64,000 nt of DNA from Reyranella sp. CPCC 100927 (lineage in GTDB: Bacteria > Pseudomonadota > Alphaproteobacteria > Reyranellales > Reyranellaceae), in NCBI RefSeq assembly GCF_007859315.1, contig NZ_VOHA01000030.1, positions 21,632 to 85,631 on the forward strand, given 5' to 3'. The position numbers and the translations under genes are program-made. The notes under the pieces were generated by a model that did no database searches, was not told the DNA's origin, and worked only from the letters and a program-made list of their open reading frames with translations. This document shows positions 25,567-34,452 of the stretch, piece after piece (position 1 is the stretch's first letter; each line of letters opens with the position of its first letter).

Positions 25567-26127
25567 TCACGCCGCGGGTTCGTGCTCGCGGCAGAGGCGC
25601 AGCGTGTGGTCCGGCTCGAGGGGATCGTGCGTCAGGCCGCAGGTGAACGCGCCGTCCTTGCGCTGCAGGAAACGGCAGCTTCGGCACTGGCCGAACGTGC
25701 GCCGCCCGTTGGCGCCCTGCAGCGCAGACAGCAAGGTTGCGAGAGCGGTTTCCACCCCTTCCTGATCGCCGGCGACCGCCGCCGTCGCGGTGCGCCATGC
25801 CGGCGGCGGTGATAGCGCCTCCAGTAGCGTCTGCGCTTTGGCCGTCGGCACCAGGTGCACTACACGCGCATCATCGCGGTCGGGCCGGCGGCGCAGCAAG
25901 CCCGCCTTCTCCAGCGCGATCAGGCGCTGCGAGACATTGCCCTTGGTGAGGCCGAGGAACTCGGCCACGGCGATCGGCGTGTCGCTGTAGCGATTGGCGC
26001 GCGCGAGATACGCCAGCGCCTGCAGGTGCACCGGCTCAAGGCCATGAGGCGCACCCAGCCGGCGCAGTTCGCTGCGCAGCAGCGCGCCGATGCGCTCAAC
26101 CAGATCGAAGAGCCTGTCGCCGCTCAT
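25567..26127 (-). CDS. MarR family regulator with a C-terminal four-cysteine segment
   Basis: A 186-residue winged-helix regulator. The DNA-binding part is 'VAEFLGLTKGNVSQRLIALE' plus the wing 'RRRPDRDDARVVHLVPT'. The C-terminal ~40 residues carry Cys at 'FGQCRSCRF', 'FTCGLT' and 'RLCREHE', a spacing suited to zinc or an Fe-S cluster, so it may sense redox state or metal. It is divergent from a secreted protein/redoxin pair, with two palindromes in the spacer that it probably binds. Confidence 0.88.
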   Translation of the reverse strand: MSGDRLFDLVERIGALLRSELRRLGAPHGLEPVHLQALAYLARANRYSDTPIAVAEFLGLTKGNVSQRLIALEKAGLLRRRPDRDDARVVHLVPTAKAQTLLEALSPPPAWRTATAAVAGDQEGVETALATLLSALQGANGRRTFGQCRSCRFLQRKDGAFTCGLTHDPLEPDHTLRLCREHEPAA

Positions 26128-26132
26128 GGTCT

Positions 26133-26195
26133 ATTGGTATCGCCAATAAACCATCTTGACAAGATCGGGATCGCCATATTGTATCGCCGCGATAC
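26133..26195. promoter_or_regulatory. MarR operators in the divergent spacer
   Basis: ATTGGTATCGCCAAT (26133-26147) lies just before the MarR start, and GTATCGCCGCGATAC (26181-26195), a perfect 15-bp palindrome, lies near the -10 of the rightward genes. The two share the GTATCGC core. A TTGACA (26156-26161) lies between them. This suits simultaneous autorepression and repression of the rightward pair. Confidence 0.65.
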
Positions 26196-26215
26196 TATTT
26201 AGGCGGAGGGGAGAG

Positions 26216-26944
26216 ATGATGAGAGGCATTGCGCTGTTTGCCGTCGCCGCCAGCGTCGCCTGGCCGGCGCTGGCGCACGATCCCATCAAGGCCAACCCCA
26301 GCGCCAAGGTGGCGCCGGGCTTCGATCTGGTGCGCACGGAAGTCCGGGTCGAGGGCGACACCTTGGTGTTCACGCACGCGACATCCGGCACGCCGGGCGC
26401 GCTGATCCCCGACCGCAACGGCAAGCTCGCGGGCGCGCCGGTGTACACCTACGTCTGGCCGACCTCGCTCGACAGCGCCGCTGCCGGTTTCGAGACCGCA
26501 CAGGGCATCCTGGCGCTGGCCGCCGCCATCCACCCTGACTTCGACGACACGCCGCTGGAGGACGAGAACGGCGATGGCGACCCGAAGAACGATGGCGCCA
26601 AATGGCACAGCCATTGGGTTGTACTGGTGAAGGATGCCGCCTGCGGCCCCGCCGGCCTCAAGGTCAAGGACATCCCGCCGGGCGCCAAGCCGAAACTGCC
26701 CAAGACCTGGCCCGGCCTGCCGCTGCTGATCGACAGCCCGGGTTACCGTCCCGGCTTCGGCACCGACAAGGTCGAGATCCGCGTACCGCTGAAGGACATC
26801 GGCGCGCCCAGGGACTTCAAGTATGACGGCGTCACCGCCGGCCTGCGCGTCAATGCCAACGTGCACGACCCGCTGTTGTGCGTGGAGAACGTCTTCAAGG
26901 TAACATCAGGCGATCTCAGCCTGCCGGGCCGCGTCGCGCGCTGA
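26216..26944 (+). CDS. Exported protein of unknown function with Asp/Asn-rich acidic loop
   Basis: A 242-residue protein with signal peptide 'MRGIALFAVAASVAWPALA' and mature start 'HDPIKANP'. It is not in a family I can name. Residues about 120-135 hold 'DENGDGDPKNDGAKWHSHW', which could bind calcium or another metal and ends in two histidines. Two cysteines ('DAACGPAG', 'PLLCVEN') may form a periplasmic disulfide. The ribosome site is GGAGGGGAGAG. The redoxin gene is 28 nt downstream and the divergent MarR probably regulates both. Confidence 0.7.
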   Translation: MMRGIALFAVAASVAWPALAHDPIKANPSAKVAPGFDLVRTEVRVEGDTLVFTHATSGTPGALIPDRNGKLAGAPVYTYVWPTSLDSAAAGFETAQGILALAAAIHPDFDDTPLEDENGDGDPKNDGAKWHSHWVVLVKDAACGPAGLKVKDIPPGAKPKLPKTWPGLPLLIDSPGYRPGFGTDKVEIRVPLKDIGAPRDFKYDGVTAGLRVNANVHDPLLCVENVFKVTSGDLSLPGRVAR

Positions 26945-26972
26945 GCGCGCGGACGTGGAAGGAGATGCCATC

Positions 26973-27446
26973 GTGCCAACGACCAGCAAGCCGGCGCCCG
27001 AGTGGCGCATCAGCGAATGGATCAACAGCGAGACGCCGCTGACGCTCGAAGCGCTGCGCGGCAAGGTGGTCGTTGCTTTCGCCTTCCAGATGCTGTGTCC
27101 GGGCTGCGTGCAGGAATCGATCCCGCAGGCCAAGCGCGTACACGAAATCTTCGACGGCAACAGGGTCGCCACCATCGGACTGCACACGGTCTTCGAGCAT
27201 CATGACGCGATGCGTCCGGTGTCGCTCAAGGCCTTCATCCACGAGAACCGCATTCAATTTCCGGTCGGCGTCGATGCGTACGAGGGCGATGATCCGTTGC
27301 CGGCCACGATGCGCGCGTACAACATGCAGGGCACGCCGACGCTGCTGCTGATCGACCGCGCCGGCCGATTGCGGCGCCAGGCGTTCGGTCATGTCGCCGA
27401 CCTGGCGCTGGGCGCCGAGATCATGGCGCTGCTCGTCGAACGCTAG
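26973..27446 (+). CDS. TlpA/peroxiredoxin-like redoxin
   Basis: A 157-residue thioredoxin-fold protein with active site 'FQMLCPGCVQESIPQAKR' (CPGC) and cis-Pro line 'MQGTPTLLLIDRAGRLRRQ'. There is no signal peptide, so it is probably a cytoplasmic thiol-disulfide oxidoreductase or peroxidase-like redoxin. I choose the GTG at 26973, which has GGAG upstream; an in-frame GTG at 26955 is possible. It forms a pair with the preceding exported protein. Confidence 0.8.
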   Translation: MPTTSKPAPEWRISEWINSETPLTLEALRGKVVVAFAFQMLCPGCVQESIPQAKRVHEIFDGNRVATIGLHTVFEHHDAMRPVSLKAFIHENRIQFPVGVDAYEGDDPLPATMRAYNMQGTPTLLLIDRAGRLRRQAFGHVADLALGAEIMALLVER

Positions 27447-27476
27447 TCCCGGCTATCGCCCGAATGGGATCGCGCT

Positions 27477-27562
27477 GTCATCCCGAGCGCAGCGAGGGAT
27501 CTTTTGATGCAGGCGCACCCGTGCGTCTCTTGCAGAAGATCCCTCGCTACGCTCGGGAGGAC
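27477..27562. repeat. Long inverted repeat, GTCATCCCGAGCG family, copy 3
   Basis: GTCATCCCGAGCGCAGCGAG pairs with CTCGCTACGCTCGGGAGGAC. The inner part includes GGGATCTTTTG/AGAAGATCCC. It lies in the gene-free stretch 27447-27815 together with the unrelated repeat at 27611..27701; I see nothing else there except the promoter region of the next gene. Confidence 0.88.
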
Positions 27563-27610
27563 AGCAGTATCAGTGACCCGCGATTCCAGGTGCTAGCTAG
27601 AACGAGTTCC

Positions 27611-27701
27611 CTGGGAGCGCGGGCGTCTCGCCCGCATCACCACGGCGAAAGCAAAATTTCGCCTGATAAGACATGAGCGGGCGAGACGCCCGCGCTCCCA
27701 G
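27611..27701. repeat. Nested inverted repeat GGGAGCGCGGGCGTCTCGCCCGC
   Basis: Arms 27611-27637 and 27673-27701 are reverse complements (core GCGGGCGTCTCGCCCGC, itself palindromic). A second inverted pair (GGCGAAA/TTTCGCC) lies inside the loop. The nested structure could form a long cruciform. Only one copy is in the window. Confidence 0.85.
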
Positions 27702-27815
27702 GATTGAATGTCGGCTCATTGCACCTTTTACGACGCGTTCGCGTGACGTAGCCTTCGTGCCGCCGGCAGCGTGGCCCGTTGCGGGATGAACGACCGATGC
27801 GAGGGGGACATCGCC

Positions 27816-28817
<1,002 letters not shown>

Positions 28818-28846
28818 CGCGCTGCCCCGCCACCAGGGAGAGAGAC

Positions 28847-29632
28847 ATGGGCCGCCTCGAGGGCAAATCCGTCATTATCACCGGCGCGGGAAGCGGTATC
28901 GGCCGCGCCGCCGCGTTGCTGTTCACCAAGGAAGGCGCGAAACTGATCGCGGTCGATCGCACCGACGGTGTGAATGAAACAGCGAAGCTCGTGCGCGACG
29001 CCGGCGGCACGGTCCAAACCGTCACCGCTGATGCGGGCGCCGAGGCGGACGTGAAAGCCTTCATCGACAAGGCGCTGTCGACGTACGGCAAGCTCGATGC
29101 AATATGGGCCAATGCCGGTGTCAGCGGCGGTCTGGTGCCGCTTGCTGATCAGACCGTGGAGCACTGGCAGGACGTGCTGCGCGTCAATCTGATCGGCCCG
29201 TTCCTGGCCATCAAGCATTCGATTCCGCACATGACCAGGCAGGGCTCTGGCTCGATCATCTGCACCGCGTCCGTCGCCGGCCTGAAGGCCGGTGCCAGTG
29301 GTCACCCCTACGGCGCCAGCAAGGCCGGCGTCATCAGCCTGGTGCAGACCACCGCCTACTCGCTCTCCGGCACCGGCGTGCGCGTCAACGCGGTCTGCCC
29401 GGGCCTGATCGAAACCGGCATGACGAAGCCCGTGTTCGACCGGGCCAAGGAGCGCGGCACCGCCGACAAGATTGGTCAGCTCAATCCGCTGAAGCGCGCC
29501 GGCCAGCCGCACGAGCTGGCGGCGATGGGATTGTTCCTGGCGAGCGATGAAGCGTCCTACGTCAACGGCCAGGCGATCCCGGTCGACGGCGGCCTTACCG
29601 CCTCGATGCCGTATACGGGCAGGCCCATCTGA
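28847..29632 (+). CDS. Short-chain dehydrogenase/reductase (SDR)
   Basis: A 261-residue classical SDR. The cofactor motif is 'VIITGAGSGIGRAAALL', the NAG motif is 'WANAGVSGG', the catalytic Ser lies in 'SIICTASVAGLK' and the Tyr/Lys pair in 'HPYGASKAGVIS'. An Asp in 'LIAVDRTDG' after beta-2 favours NAD(H). Tetrameric cytoplasmic alcohol or ketone oxidoreductase; substrate unknown. It follows the MDR gene as a two-gene unit. Confidence 0.93.
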   Translation: MGRLEGKSVIITGAGSGIGRAAALLFTKEGAKLIAVDRTDGVNETAKLVRDAGGTVQTVTADAGAEADVKAFIDKALSTYGKLDAIWANAGVSGGLVPLADQTVEHWQDVLRVNLIGPFLAIKHSIPHMTRQGSGSIICTASVAGLKAGASGHPYGASKAGVISLVQTTAYSLSGTGVRVNAVCPGLIETGMTKPVFDRAKERGTADKIGQLNPLKRAGQPHELAAMGLFLASDEASYVNGQAIPVDGGLTASMPYTGRPI

Positions 29633-29771
29633 CCGTGACTTGCGCGCCCGCGGCCTGACCAACCGGTAACCACGCTATCGCGGCAGGCTCTGATGCCGCG
29701 CTTGAAGCCGTTGGAGTCGCACGGCTTGCGGGCGGCGTAGTACCGGGAATCACTCGTCGCTGACACAGCCC

Positions 29772-29857
29772 GTCATCCCGAGCAGAGCGAGGGATCTTCT
29801 GCAAGTGACGCACGGGTGCGTCTGCATCGAAAGATCCCTCGCTACGCTCGGGATGAC
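29772..29857. repeat. Long inverted repeat, GTCATCCCGAGC family, copy 4
   Basis: GTCATCCCGAGCAGAGCGAG pairs with CTCGCTACGCTCGGGATGAC, loop with GACGCACGGGTGCGTC, itself a small hairpin. It occupies most of the gene-free stretch 29633-29955. The remaining part holds the promoter at 29903..29930. Confidence 0.9.
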
Positions 29858-29902
29858 AGGTCTCGAGATCACGGCGTTACTTGTCGAAAGCTGATCGCTC
29901 AC

Positions 29903-29930
29903 TTGACTCTTATCATATGAATGATATGAT
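29903..29930 (+). promoter_or_regulatory. Promoter with embedded 7-5-7 palindrome
   Basis: TTGACT (29903-29908) and TATGAT (29925-29930) are 16 bp apart. The spacer and -10 are covered by ATCATAT-GAATG-ATATGAT (29912-29930), a perfect 7-5-7 inverted repeat in an AT-rich patch. A repressor bound here would block polymerase directly. No regulator gene is adjacent. Confidence 0.7.
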
Positions 29931-29955
29931 TACTCACTCATGAATGGAGTGAACC

Positions 29956-30570
29956 ATGATCTCCATCAAGGCGCCCCACATGGGCCTGAACGATGCACGG
30001 GCTCCGGTTCGCGTACAGATGTGGAATACCTGGGAGGTTTCCGCATCCGACACCAAGCGTCACATCCTTGATTGGACCGCCTGTGTGGCGCGCGGTGCGC
30101 CAGGCGGCAAGCTCAAGGAAATCGTGATCTCCTGCCACGGCGCGCCGGCCTACCTGCAGCTCGGCGAGGGCTTCGGCGCCGCCGACGCCGGCCTGTTCAG
30201 TGCCTGGCGCGGGCTGGTGGACAAGATCTGGATCCGCGCTTGCCTGGTTGGCCGCATCGTCGGCCCCGAAACGGCGCGCCAGGGTGACGGCGCCTTCATC
30301 ACGGCGCTGGGCATGACGGGCAACGGCGACACCTTCATCCGCGGCATGGCCGCTGCGGCGCAGGCCTATGTCGTGGTCGGCACCGAGCTGCAGTCGTCCG
30401 GGCGGTATACCCGCACGGCGCCCTGCCCCTACGGCCAGCTCGACCAGTATGAAGGCCTCGTGCTGAGCTATCCTTCCGATGGCGGTCCGCCCAACTGGTC
30501 GCAACGCTACCCGTCGGTCTACAACGCCAATCCGACCACGCTCACCGCTTCTCATCCAAACAGCGAGTGA
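29956..30570 (+). CDS. Unknown protein with His-Gly and Cys motifs resembling a caspase-like fold
   Basis: A 204-residue cytoplasmic protein without a family I can name. 'LKEIVISCHGAPAYLQLGEG' followed by 'VDKIWIRACLVGRIVG' recalls the beta-strand-His-Gly and beta-strand-Ala-Cys dyad of caspase-like (clan CD, CHAT, DUF4347) proteins. This is pattern resemblance only. Residues 115-140 are Gly/Ala-rich ('GMTGNGDTFIRGMAAAAQAY'). The gene is monocistronic, with a GGAGTG ribosome site, its own palindrome-bearing promoter and a hairpin after the stop. Confidence 0.65.
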   Translation: MISIKAPHMGLNDARAPVRVQMWNTWEVSASDTKRHILDWTACVARGAPGGKLKEIVISCHGAPAYLQLGEGFGAADAGLFSAWRGLVDKIWIRACLVGRIVGPETARQGDGAFITALGMTGNGDTFIRGMAAAAQAYVVVGTELQSSGRYTRTAPCPYGQLDQYEGLVLSYPSDGGPPNWSQRYPSVYNANPTTLTASHPNSE

Positions 30571-30582
30571 GATCGCTCCGAT

Positions 30583-30609
30583 TGCGGCGCGGCCTCCGGT
30601 CGCGCCGCA
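30583..30609 (+). terminator. Hairpin after the 29956 gene
   Basis: TGCGGCGCG…CGCGCCGCA, 9-bp stem, 9-nt loop, 12 nt after the stop. No clear T-run, so possibly rho-assisted. Confidence 0.5.
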
Positions 30610-30777
30610 GCACTTCACGTTTTGATGGACACGAAGAAGCCTGACGTTTGCGTCGACAGCACCTGCGGCGGACGCGGGGCTTCGCGGTCTTGGCGCGGAT
30701 CGCGTAGTGCCACCAGAATCGCCTCTTGTCGTGACGCTGCGGAAGCCCCTCATCCGGCCGCCGCTGTGCGGCGTCCA

Positions 30778-30805
30778 CCTTCTCCCCGCCTTCGCGGGGA
30801 GAAGG
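30778..30805. repeat. CCTTCTCCCCG-CGGGGAGAAGG hairpin
   Basis: CCTTCTCCCCG-CCTTCG-CGGGGAGAAGG, 11-bp stem, 8 bp from the gcvPB stop. It resembles the dispersed CTCTCCCGC…GCGGGAGAG hairpins at 34284 and 34405. It may end the gcv operon transcript. Confidence 0.75.
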
Positions 30806-30813
30806 GATTTTTC

Positions 30814-32406
30814 CTACTCCGCGGCCTGCTTCAGCGGGCCGTCGTCGGGGCCGCGGTTGGTGGGGCGCCAGCGCAGCACCGGCTTGCGGGCAGCGAGCGT
30901 CTCGTCCAGGCGGCGGCGCGGGGCGAAGCGCGGGGCGGCCTTGAAGTCGTCGGCGGCGGTGCCCGACTTCGCCTTGCGCGCCAGATGCAGCATGGCGTCG
31001 CAGAACTCGTCCAGCGACCGCTTGCTCTGGGTCTCGGTCGGCTCGATCAGCATGGCGCCATGCACGACCAGCGGGAAGTACATGGTCATCGGGTGGTAGC
31101 CCTCGTCGATCATCGCCTTGGCGAAATCCAGCGTACTGACGCCGGTATCCTTCAGGAAATTATCGTCGAACAGGCATTCGTGCATGCACGGCCCGTCGTA
31201 CGCGGGCGTCAGCGCGACTTGCAGGCGCGCCATGACGTAATTGGCGTTCAGGACGGCATCCTCGGCGACCTGGCGCAGGCCATCGGCGCCATGGCTCAGC
31301 ATGTAGGCCAGCGCCCGCACGAACATGCCCATCTGGCCGTGGAACGCCTTCAGCCGGCCCAGTGGCTCGCCGTCGATCGCACCGCCCTCCTCGATCAGGC
31401 GCCAGCCGTTGGCATCGTGCACCACCCATGGGCGCGGCGCGTAGGGCGCCAGCCGCGCCGACAGCACCACAGGACCCGAGCCCGGCCCGCCGCCGCCATG
31501 CGGTGTCGAGAAGGTCTTGTGCAGGTTGATGTGCATGCAATCGACGCCGAGATCGCCCGGCCGCACGCGGCCGACGATGGCGTTGTAGTTGGCGCCGTCG
31601 CAATAGAAGTAGGCGCCGGCCGCCGACACCGCGTCGCCGACCTCGCGGATGTCGCGCTCGAAAAGGCCGCAGGTGTTGGGGTTGGTCAACATGATCGCCG
31701 CCACGTCCGGCCCCAGCGCCGCCTTGAGCGCCGCGACATCGACGCGGCCATCCGCGGTGGCCGCGATCGGCTTCACGGTGAAACCCAGCGCCGCCGCGGT
31801 CGCGGGGTTGGTGCCGTGCGCCGACTCCGGCACCAGCACGGTCTTGCGGTGGCCTTCGCCGCGCGCCCGCAGGGCCGCGGCGATCGCCATCATGCCGCAC
31901 ATCTCACCATGCGCGCCGGCCGCCGGCGACATCGCCACCGCCGGCATGCCGGTGAGCGTGGTGAGCCAGCCGGCGAGTTCGCCGATCAGCTCGATGGCGC
32001 CCGGCACGGTCGATTGCGGCTGCAGCGGATGGACGTCGCCGAAACCGGGCAGCCGCGCCATGCGCTCGTTGAGTCGCGGGTTGTGCTTCATGGTGCACGA
32101 ACCCAGCGGATAGAGGCCGCTGTCGATGGCGTAGTTCTTCTGACTGAGCCGGGTGTAGTGCTGCACCACCTGCGGCTCGGCAAGGCCGGGCAGTCCGATG
32201 GCGCCACGCCGACGCAGGCCGCCGAGGCGATCCTTCACCTTGGGCGGCTCGGGCAGGTCGACGCCGCTGCGATCGGCGTGCGCATATTCGAAGATCAGCC
32301 GTTCCTCGAGCTGCAGGCCGCGGTTGCCGGTCGAGGTTTCGACAGCGGCGGCGGACATCGCAATGGTGCCGCTGCGGCCCTGCGAGAGATCGGTCGACTG
32401 AACCAT
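30814..32406 (-). CDS. gcvPB: Glycine dehydrogenase (decarboxylating) subunit 2
   Basis: A 530-residue PLP subunit of the two-piece glycine decarboxylase (P-protein), which releases CO2 from glycine and passes aminomethyl to the lipoyl arm of GcvH. The PLP lysine is in 'HINLHKTFSTPHGGGGPG'. Also seen: 'NYAIDSGLYPLGSCTMKHNP' and 'ESAHGTNPATAAALGF'. The start at 32406 overlaps the gcvPA stop by one base (TGATG), giving equal synthesis. It is the last gene of gcvT-gcvH-gcvPA-gcvPB. Confidence 0.96.
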   Translation of the reverse strand: MVQSTDLSQGRSGTIAMSAAAVETSTGNRGLQLEERLIFEYAHADRSGVDLPEPPKVKDRLGGLRRRGAIGLPGLAEPQVVQHYTRLSQKNYAIDSGLYPLGSCTMKHNPRLNERMARLPGFGDVHPLQPQSTVPGAIELIGELAGWLTTLTGMPAVAMSPAAGAHGEMCGMMAIAAALRARGEGHRKTVLVPESAHGTNPATAAALGFTVKPIAATADGRVDVAALKAALGPDVAAIMLTNPNTCGLFERDIREVGDAVSAAGAYFYCDGANYNAIVGRVRPGDLGVDCMHINLHKTFSTPHGGGGPGSGPVVLSARLAPYAPRPWVVHDANGWRLIEEGGAIDGEPLGRLKAFHGQMGMFVRALAYMLSHGADGLRQVAEDAVLNANYVMARLQVALTPAYDGPCMHECLFDDNFLKDTGVSTLDFAKAMIDEGYHPMTMYFPLVVHGAMLIEPTETQSKRSLDEFCDAMLHLARKAKSGTAADDFKAAPRFAPRRRLDETLAARKPVLRWRPTNRGPDDGPLKQAAE

Positions 32407-33752
32407 CACAGCACCTCGGCAAGGCCAGTGGCGAGCGCCTCGATATCGGCATCCGTCACGGTTTCGGTCACGGCGACCAGCAGCAGGTCGGCACTGAGCG
32501 GCGCATCGGGGATCAGCCGCGATACCGGCACGCCGCCGAGGATGCGCCTGGCGGCCAATGCTTCGATCACCGGTGCCGCCGGCTTGGGCAGCATCACCGT
32601 GAACTCGTTGAAGAACGTCTCGTTCAGCACCTTCACACCCGGCACCTTGGCCAGCCGCTCGGCGGCGCGCACGGCGGTGGCATGATTGATCTCGGCCAGC
32701 CGCGTGAAGCCACGCTCGCCCAGCAACGTCAGGTGGATGGTGAAGGCGAGCGCACACAGCCCGGAGTTGGTGCAGATGTTCGACGTCGCCTTCTCGCGCC
32801 TGATGTGCTGTTCGCGCGTGCTCAAGGTCAGCACGAAGCCACGCTTGCCGTCGGCGTCGACCGTCTCGCCCACCAGGCGGCCGGGCATCTGGCGCAGCAG
32901 CTTCTCGCGGGTGGCGAAGAGCCCGACATAGGGGCCGCCGAAGTTCAGGCCGACGCCCAGCGACTGGCCTTCGCACACCACAATGTCGGCGCCCATATCG
33001 CCCGGCGGCGTCAGCAGGCCGAGCGACACGACCTCGGTCACCACCACCACCAGCAGCGCGCCGGCGGCGTGACAGGCCTCGGCCAATGGCGTGAGGTCGC
33101 GCACGTGGCCGAACACGCTGGGGTTCTGCACCACGACGCAGGAAACTTCCTTGTCGACCAGGGCGCTGAGATCCTCGATGCCGTCGGCGTCGACGGGCGC
33201 GCCGACGGTGCGGAAGCCCTGCCAGTGCGCCGTGGTCTCGATCACCGAGCGATAGTGGGGATGCAGGCCGCCCGACAGCACCGCCTTGTTGCGGCGCGTG
33301 ACGCGGTTGGCCATCAGCACGGCTTCGGAGGCGCCCGTACTGCCGTCGTACATCGAGGCGTTGGCGACCTCCATGCCGGTCAGCATGGTGATCTGGGTCT
33401 GGAACTCGAACAGATACTGCAGCGTGCCCTGGGTGATCTCGGGCTGGTAGGGCGTGTATGACGTCAGGAACTCGCCACGCTGGATCAGATGATCGACGCT
33501 GGCCGGCACATGATGCTTGTAGGCGCCGGCGCCGACGAAGAACGGCACGTCGGATGCCGCGATATTCCGGGCGGCCATGCGACCCAGCCGGCGCTCGACC
33601 TCCAGCTCGCCCATGTGGCTGGAAAGGCCGGCGATCGGGCCGGGCAGGCGCACCGATGGCGGCACATCACGGAAGAGATCGTCGATCGACCGCGCGCCGA
33701 TGGTCGCCAGCATCTCGCGGCGATCGGTGTCGGTGAGGGGGAGGTATCGCAT
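32406..33752 (-). CDS. gcvPA: Glycine dehydrogenase (decarboxylating) subunit 1
   Basis: A 448-residue N-terminal half of the split P-protein. Seen: '[18 protein letters not shown]', '[20 protein letters not shown]', '[18 protein letters not shown]' and '[18 protein letters not shown]', all highly conserved in GcvPA. It forms an alpha2-beta2 enzyme with GcvPB. The ATG at 33752 has GGAG upstream. A long inverted repeat (33784..33867) separates it from gcvH, but the order suggests one operon. Confidence 0.96.
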   Translation of the reverse strand: MRYLPLTDTDRREMLATIGARSIDDLFRDVPPSVRLPGPIAGLSSHMGELEVERRLGRMAARNIAASDVPFFVGAGAYKHHVPASVDHLIQRGEFLTSYTPYQPEITQGTLQYLFEFQTQITMLTGMEVANASMYDGSTGASEAVLMANRVTRRNKAVLSGGLHPHYRSVIETTAHWQGFRTVGAPVDADGIEDLSALVDKEVSCVVVQNPSVFGHVRDLTPLAEACHAAGALLVVVVTEVVSLGLLTPPGDMGADIVVCEGQSLGVGLNFGGPYVGLFATREKLLRQMPGRLVGETVDADGKRGFVLTLSTREQHIRREKATSNICTNSGLCALAFTIHLTLLGERGFTRLAEINHATAVRAAERLAKVPGVKVLNETFFNEFTVMLPKPAAPVIEALAARRILGGVPVSRLIPDAPLSADLLLVAVTETVTDADIEALATGLAEVL

Positions 33753-33783
33753 CCAGGGACTCCGTCGATCTCTCTGCTTATCC

Positions 33784-33867
33784 GTCATCCCGAGCGTAGC
33801 GAGGGATCTTCTCGAGGGACGCACCGTGCGTCATGCCAACAAGATTCCTCGCTTCGCTCGGAATGAC
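33784..33867. repeat. Long inverted repeat, GTCATCCCGAGCG family, copy 5
   Basis: GTCATCCCGAGCGTAGCGAG pairs imperfectly with CTCGCTTCGCTCGGAATGAC. It lies inside the glycine cleavage operon, between gcvH and gcvPA, so it would be transcribed and could process or attenuate the message. Confidence 0.88.
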
Positions 33868-33879
33868 AGCCTGTTTGAA

Positions 33880-34257
33880 CTACGCCAGGCTCTTGACGAA
33901 GGCGTCGTACTTGGCCTGGTCCATCAGACCGTCGAGTTCCGACGGATCGGCGAGCTTGATCTTGAAGAACCAACCCTTGCCGGTCGGCTCCAGGTTCACG
34001 TCGCCCGGCGCATCGGCGAGCGCGGCGTTGGCCTCGACGATCTCGCCCGAGGCCGGCGCATAGATGTCGCTGGCGGCCTTCACCGACTCGACGACGGCCA
34101 CCGCTTCGCCCTTGGCGACGGTGCGGCCGACGTCCGGCACCTCGACGAACACGACGTCGCCGAGCTGCTCCTGGGCGTAGTCGGTAATGCCGACCGTGCC
34201 GACGCCGTTCTCGACGCTGACCCACTCGTGCTCGTCGGTGTATTTCACTGTCGCCAT
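33880..34257 (-). CDS. gcvH: Glycine cleavage system H protein
   Basis: A 125-residue lipoyl carrier that shuttles the aminomethyl group between P, T and L proteins. The lipoylated Lys lies in '[15 protein letters not shown]'. '[20 protein letters not shown]' and '[14 protein letters not shown]' are family hallmarks. The start at 34257 gives the usual 'MATVKYT'. Lies 195 nt downstream of gcvT, with a block of hairpin repeats between. Confidence 0.96.
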   Translation of the reverse strand: MATVKYTDEHEWVSVENGVGTVGITDYAQEQLGDVVFVEVPDVGRTVAKGEAVAVVESVKAASDIYAPASGEIVEANAALADAPGDVNLEPTGKGWFFKIKLADPSELDGLMDQAKYDAFVKSLA

Positions 34258-34283
34258 GGTGTCCTCTGGAAGGAAAAACAACT

Positions 34284-34426
34284 CCTCTCCCGCGAGCGGG
34301 AGAGGAAGGGGCCCATTGCGCGCAGCGCAATGGGAAGGTGAGGGGCTAAGGACAAGACGCATCGTGTGAGGCCCCTCACCCGACGGGCGCTCCGCGCCCG
34401 TCGACCTCTCCCGCATGCGGGAGAGG
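34284..34426. repeat. Cluster of four GC hairpins between gcvT and gcvH
   Basis: Four palindromes stand in a row: CCTCTCCCGCGAGCGGGAGA (34284-34305), CCCATTGCGCGCAGCGCAATGGG (34312-34334, shown here as arms CCCATTGCGC/GCGCAATGGG), CGACGGGCG…CGCCCGTCG (34381-34403) and CCTCTCCCGCATGCGGGAGAGG (34405-34426, arms CCTCTCCCGC/GCGGGAGAGG). The outer two are inverted copies, so the whole block is a compound inverted repeat. Similar CTCCCG hairpins occur at 30778 and 63909. Confidence 0.85.
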
Positions 34427-34452
34427 TGAAGACAGCGTCGCAAACCATCACC

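Noticed and set aside
30814..33752. A frameshifted single glycine decarboxylase gene
   Set aside because: The two-subunit form (gcvPA, gcvPB) is a normal arrangement. Each half has its own start, and the TGATG overlap is a usual coupling signal.
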